Below the pieces are notes generated by a model. It ran no database searches. It saw nothing but the letters and a program-made list of their open reading frames with translations, and was not told the origin of the DNA. From contig NC_009441.1 in NCBI RefSeq assembly GCF_000016645.1, positions 3,596,001 to 3,660,000 of the forward strand: a DNA stretch of 64,000 bases. Direction: 5' to 3'. Position 1 is the first letter of the stretch. Every line of letters begins with the position of its first letter. The stretch is from Flavobacterium johnsoniae UW101. Its GTDB lineage: Bacteria > Bacteroidota > Bacteroidia > Flavobacteriales > Flavobacteriaceae. Of this stretch, positions 63,040 through 64,000 are shown piece after piece. The position numbers and the translations under genes are program-made.

Positions 63040-64000
63040 ATGTTTAAATATATTTTATTGATTGTGGCAATAGCATCTATTGGCACTGTACAGGCACAGA
63101 ATAAAATCACATTCCATATAAAAAATACATCAACCAATGAACCTGTAAAAGGTGCTTCAGCTAAAATTGAAGAAACCAATGAAGTTTTGTCATCAGATAA
63201 TAATGGTAACATCATTATCGAAAACCTTAAAAATGGAGACTACACATTATCGATCTCAATAGAGGGTTATGCTCCCAATAAAACACTTTTTAAAGTGCCT
63301 GCAGCTGTCAATTTTATAGAAATTGCATTGCAAAGTGAAATGGAAGAAGAAGCCGAAGAAATGAAAGAAATAGTGGTAACTTCTACAAGAGGTACAAGAA
63401 CAATCAGCAATATTCCAACCAGAGTTGAGTTTATAGCAGGAGAAGAACTTGAAGAAAAAGCAAATATGAAACCGGGGGATATCCGTATGATGCTTAATGA
63501 AAGTACCGGAATCCAGACCCAGCAGACTTCAGCTACTTCTGGAAATTCTTCAATCAGAATTCAGGGACTAGACGGACGATATACACAAATCTTAAAAGAT
63601 GGTTTTCCTGTATACTCAGGTGCATCAAGCGGACTGGGATTGCTGCAGACTCCTCCGTTAGATTTAAAACAGGTTGAGATAATTAAAGGTTCTGCCTCTA
63701 CCCTTTACGGAGGTGGTGCAATTGCAGGTTTGGTTAATCTTGTATCTAAAACCCCTACCGAAGAAAGAGAATTGCGATTTCTAATTAATGGGACTTCCGC
63801 TCTTGGTTTGAATATTAATGGTTTTTATTCCCAGCAGTTTGATAAAATTGGATTGACTGTTTTTGCATCTCATGACCGAAACGCTCCTTATGACCCTGCT
63901 GATATACAGCTTACTGCGATTCCAAAATTCGAACGCTTTAATTTTAATCCAAAACTTTTTGTCAATTTTAATGAAAACACTAAACTAAATTTTGGCATTA
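63040..64000 (+). CDS. TonB-dependent receptor, N-terminal part
   Basis: The gene starts at ATG 63040 and runs off the window. It has a signal peptide (cut after VQAQ), a carboxypeptidase-regulatory-like beta-sandwich (about residues 20-97, with LKNGDYTLSISIEGYAPN), a short acidic linker, and a plug domain with KEIVVTSTRGTRTISNIPTRVE, IRIQGLDGRYTQILKDGFPVYSG and GSASTLYGGGAIAGLVNLVSK. The beta-barrel begins near its end. It is an outer-membrane importer driven by TonB; the ligand cannot be told from this part. Confidence 0.9.
   Translation, partial: MFKYILLIVAIASIGTVQAQNKITFHIKNTSTNEPVKGASAKIEETNEVLSSDNNGNIIIENLKNGDYTLSISIEGYAPNKTLFKVPAAVNFIEIALQSEMEEEAEEMKEIVVTSTRGTRTISNIPTRVEFIAGEELEEKANMKPGDIRMMLNESTGIQTQQTSATSGNSSIRIQGLDGRYTQILKDGFPVYSGASSGLGLLQTPPLDLKQVEIIKGSASTLYGGGAIAGLVNLVSKTPTEERELRFLINGTSALGLNINGFYSQQFDKIGLTVFASHDRNAPYDPADIQLTAIPKFERFNFNPKLFVNFNENTKLNFGI

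Noticed and set aside
1..64000. CRISPR array, rRNA or insertion-sequence transposase
   Set aside because: No regular spaced repeats, rRNA segments or transposase motifs were seen on either strand.

Overview
The window looks like a chromosome segment of a member of the Bacteroidetes, most likely Flavobacterium or a close relative. Several promoters follow the TTG-N19-TAnnTTTG pattern of that phylum. Families largely confined to Bacteroidetes recur (DUF6520, DUF6660-like, DUF3347, PcfJ/PcfK-like, a DUF6428-containing arsenic operon). Most of the DNA is AT-rich, but about 11.5-23 kb is clearly richer in G+C (positions 12001-12060 have 42 G/C of 60; 48241-48300 have 22 of 60), which suggests a mosaic of acquired islands.

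Layout. (a) 1-4.2 kb: the end of an S9-type peptidase, a DUF6520/MauE-like redox pair, and small genes with two broken pieces abutting near 3553. (b) 4.2-10.4 kb: a two-gene antiphage system of the AVAST (Avs) kind, a metallo-beta-lactamase-fold protein plus a 1706-residue trypsin-like protease-STAND NTPase. (c) 10.7-22.4 kb: an Nramp-related transporter, then an envelope-lipid module (PAP2 phosphatase, EptA-like phosphoethanolamine transferase, DUF1345 protein, two-component system, LtaS-like transferase, diacylglycerol kinase). Its three transcription units carry the same bipartite upstream element. (d) 22.4-24.6 kb: a broken succinylglutamate desuccinylase/aspartoacylase-like gene joined to a DnaE fragment that lacks the polymerase active site. 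(e) 24.8-30.8 kb: five co-oriented minus-strand genes. An ietAS pair (AAA ATPase plus subtilase) is followed by a three-repeat ubiquitin-like protein, a ThiF/E1-type enzyme and a DUF6527 protein, with a structured element between the two parts. (f) 31.4-34 kb: ssb and PcfK/PcfJ-like genes typical of Bacteroidetes conjugative elements. (g) 34.2-54.4 kb: a long plus-strand copper/silver-type resistance island with four DUF3347 proteins, a Cus-type RND pump whose permease is split into two overlapping frames, two adaptors, a TolC-like protein, a P1B ATPase and a multicopper oxidase fused to a CopB-like barrel. An orphan nuclease-like gene sits inside it. (h) 54.8-60.8 kb: an arsenic operon (ArsR, GNAT, DUF6428, reductase, Acr3, phosphoesterase, Crp/Fnr regulator, SigZ-like sigma factor). 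(i) 60.9-62.1 kb: an ArsR-MerT/HMA-Cys-rich operon. (j) 62.6 kb to the end: a DUF6660-like protein and the start of a TonB-dependent receptor.

How the parts work together. The metal islands form a full path: periplasmic binding and oxidation, cytoplasmic export by the P-type ATPase, and transenvelope export by the RND system, next to separate arsenic and mercury-type modules. The 13-22 kb module is consistent with head-group transfer from phosphatidylethanolamine to surface lipids and recycling of the diacylglycerol by-product, controlled by its own two-component system. The defence genes form two islands; the second is the strongest candidate for a composite or little-described system because an ubiquitin-like conjugation module directly follows ietAS on the same strand. 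All family assignments come from reading motifs by eye; no database search was run.
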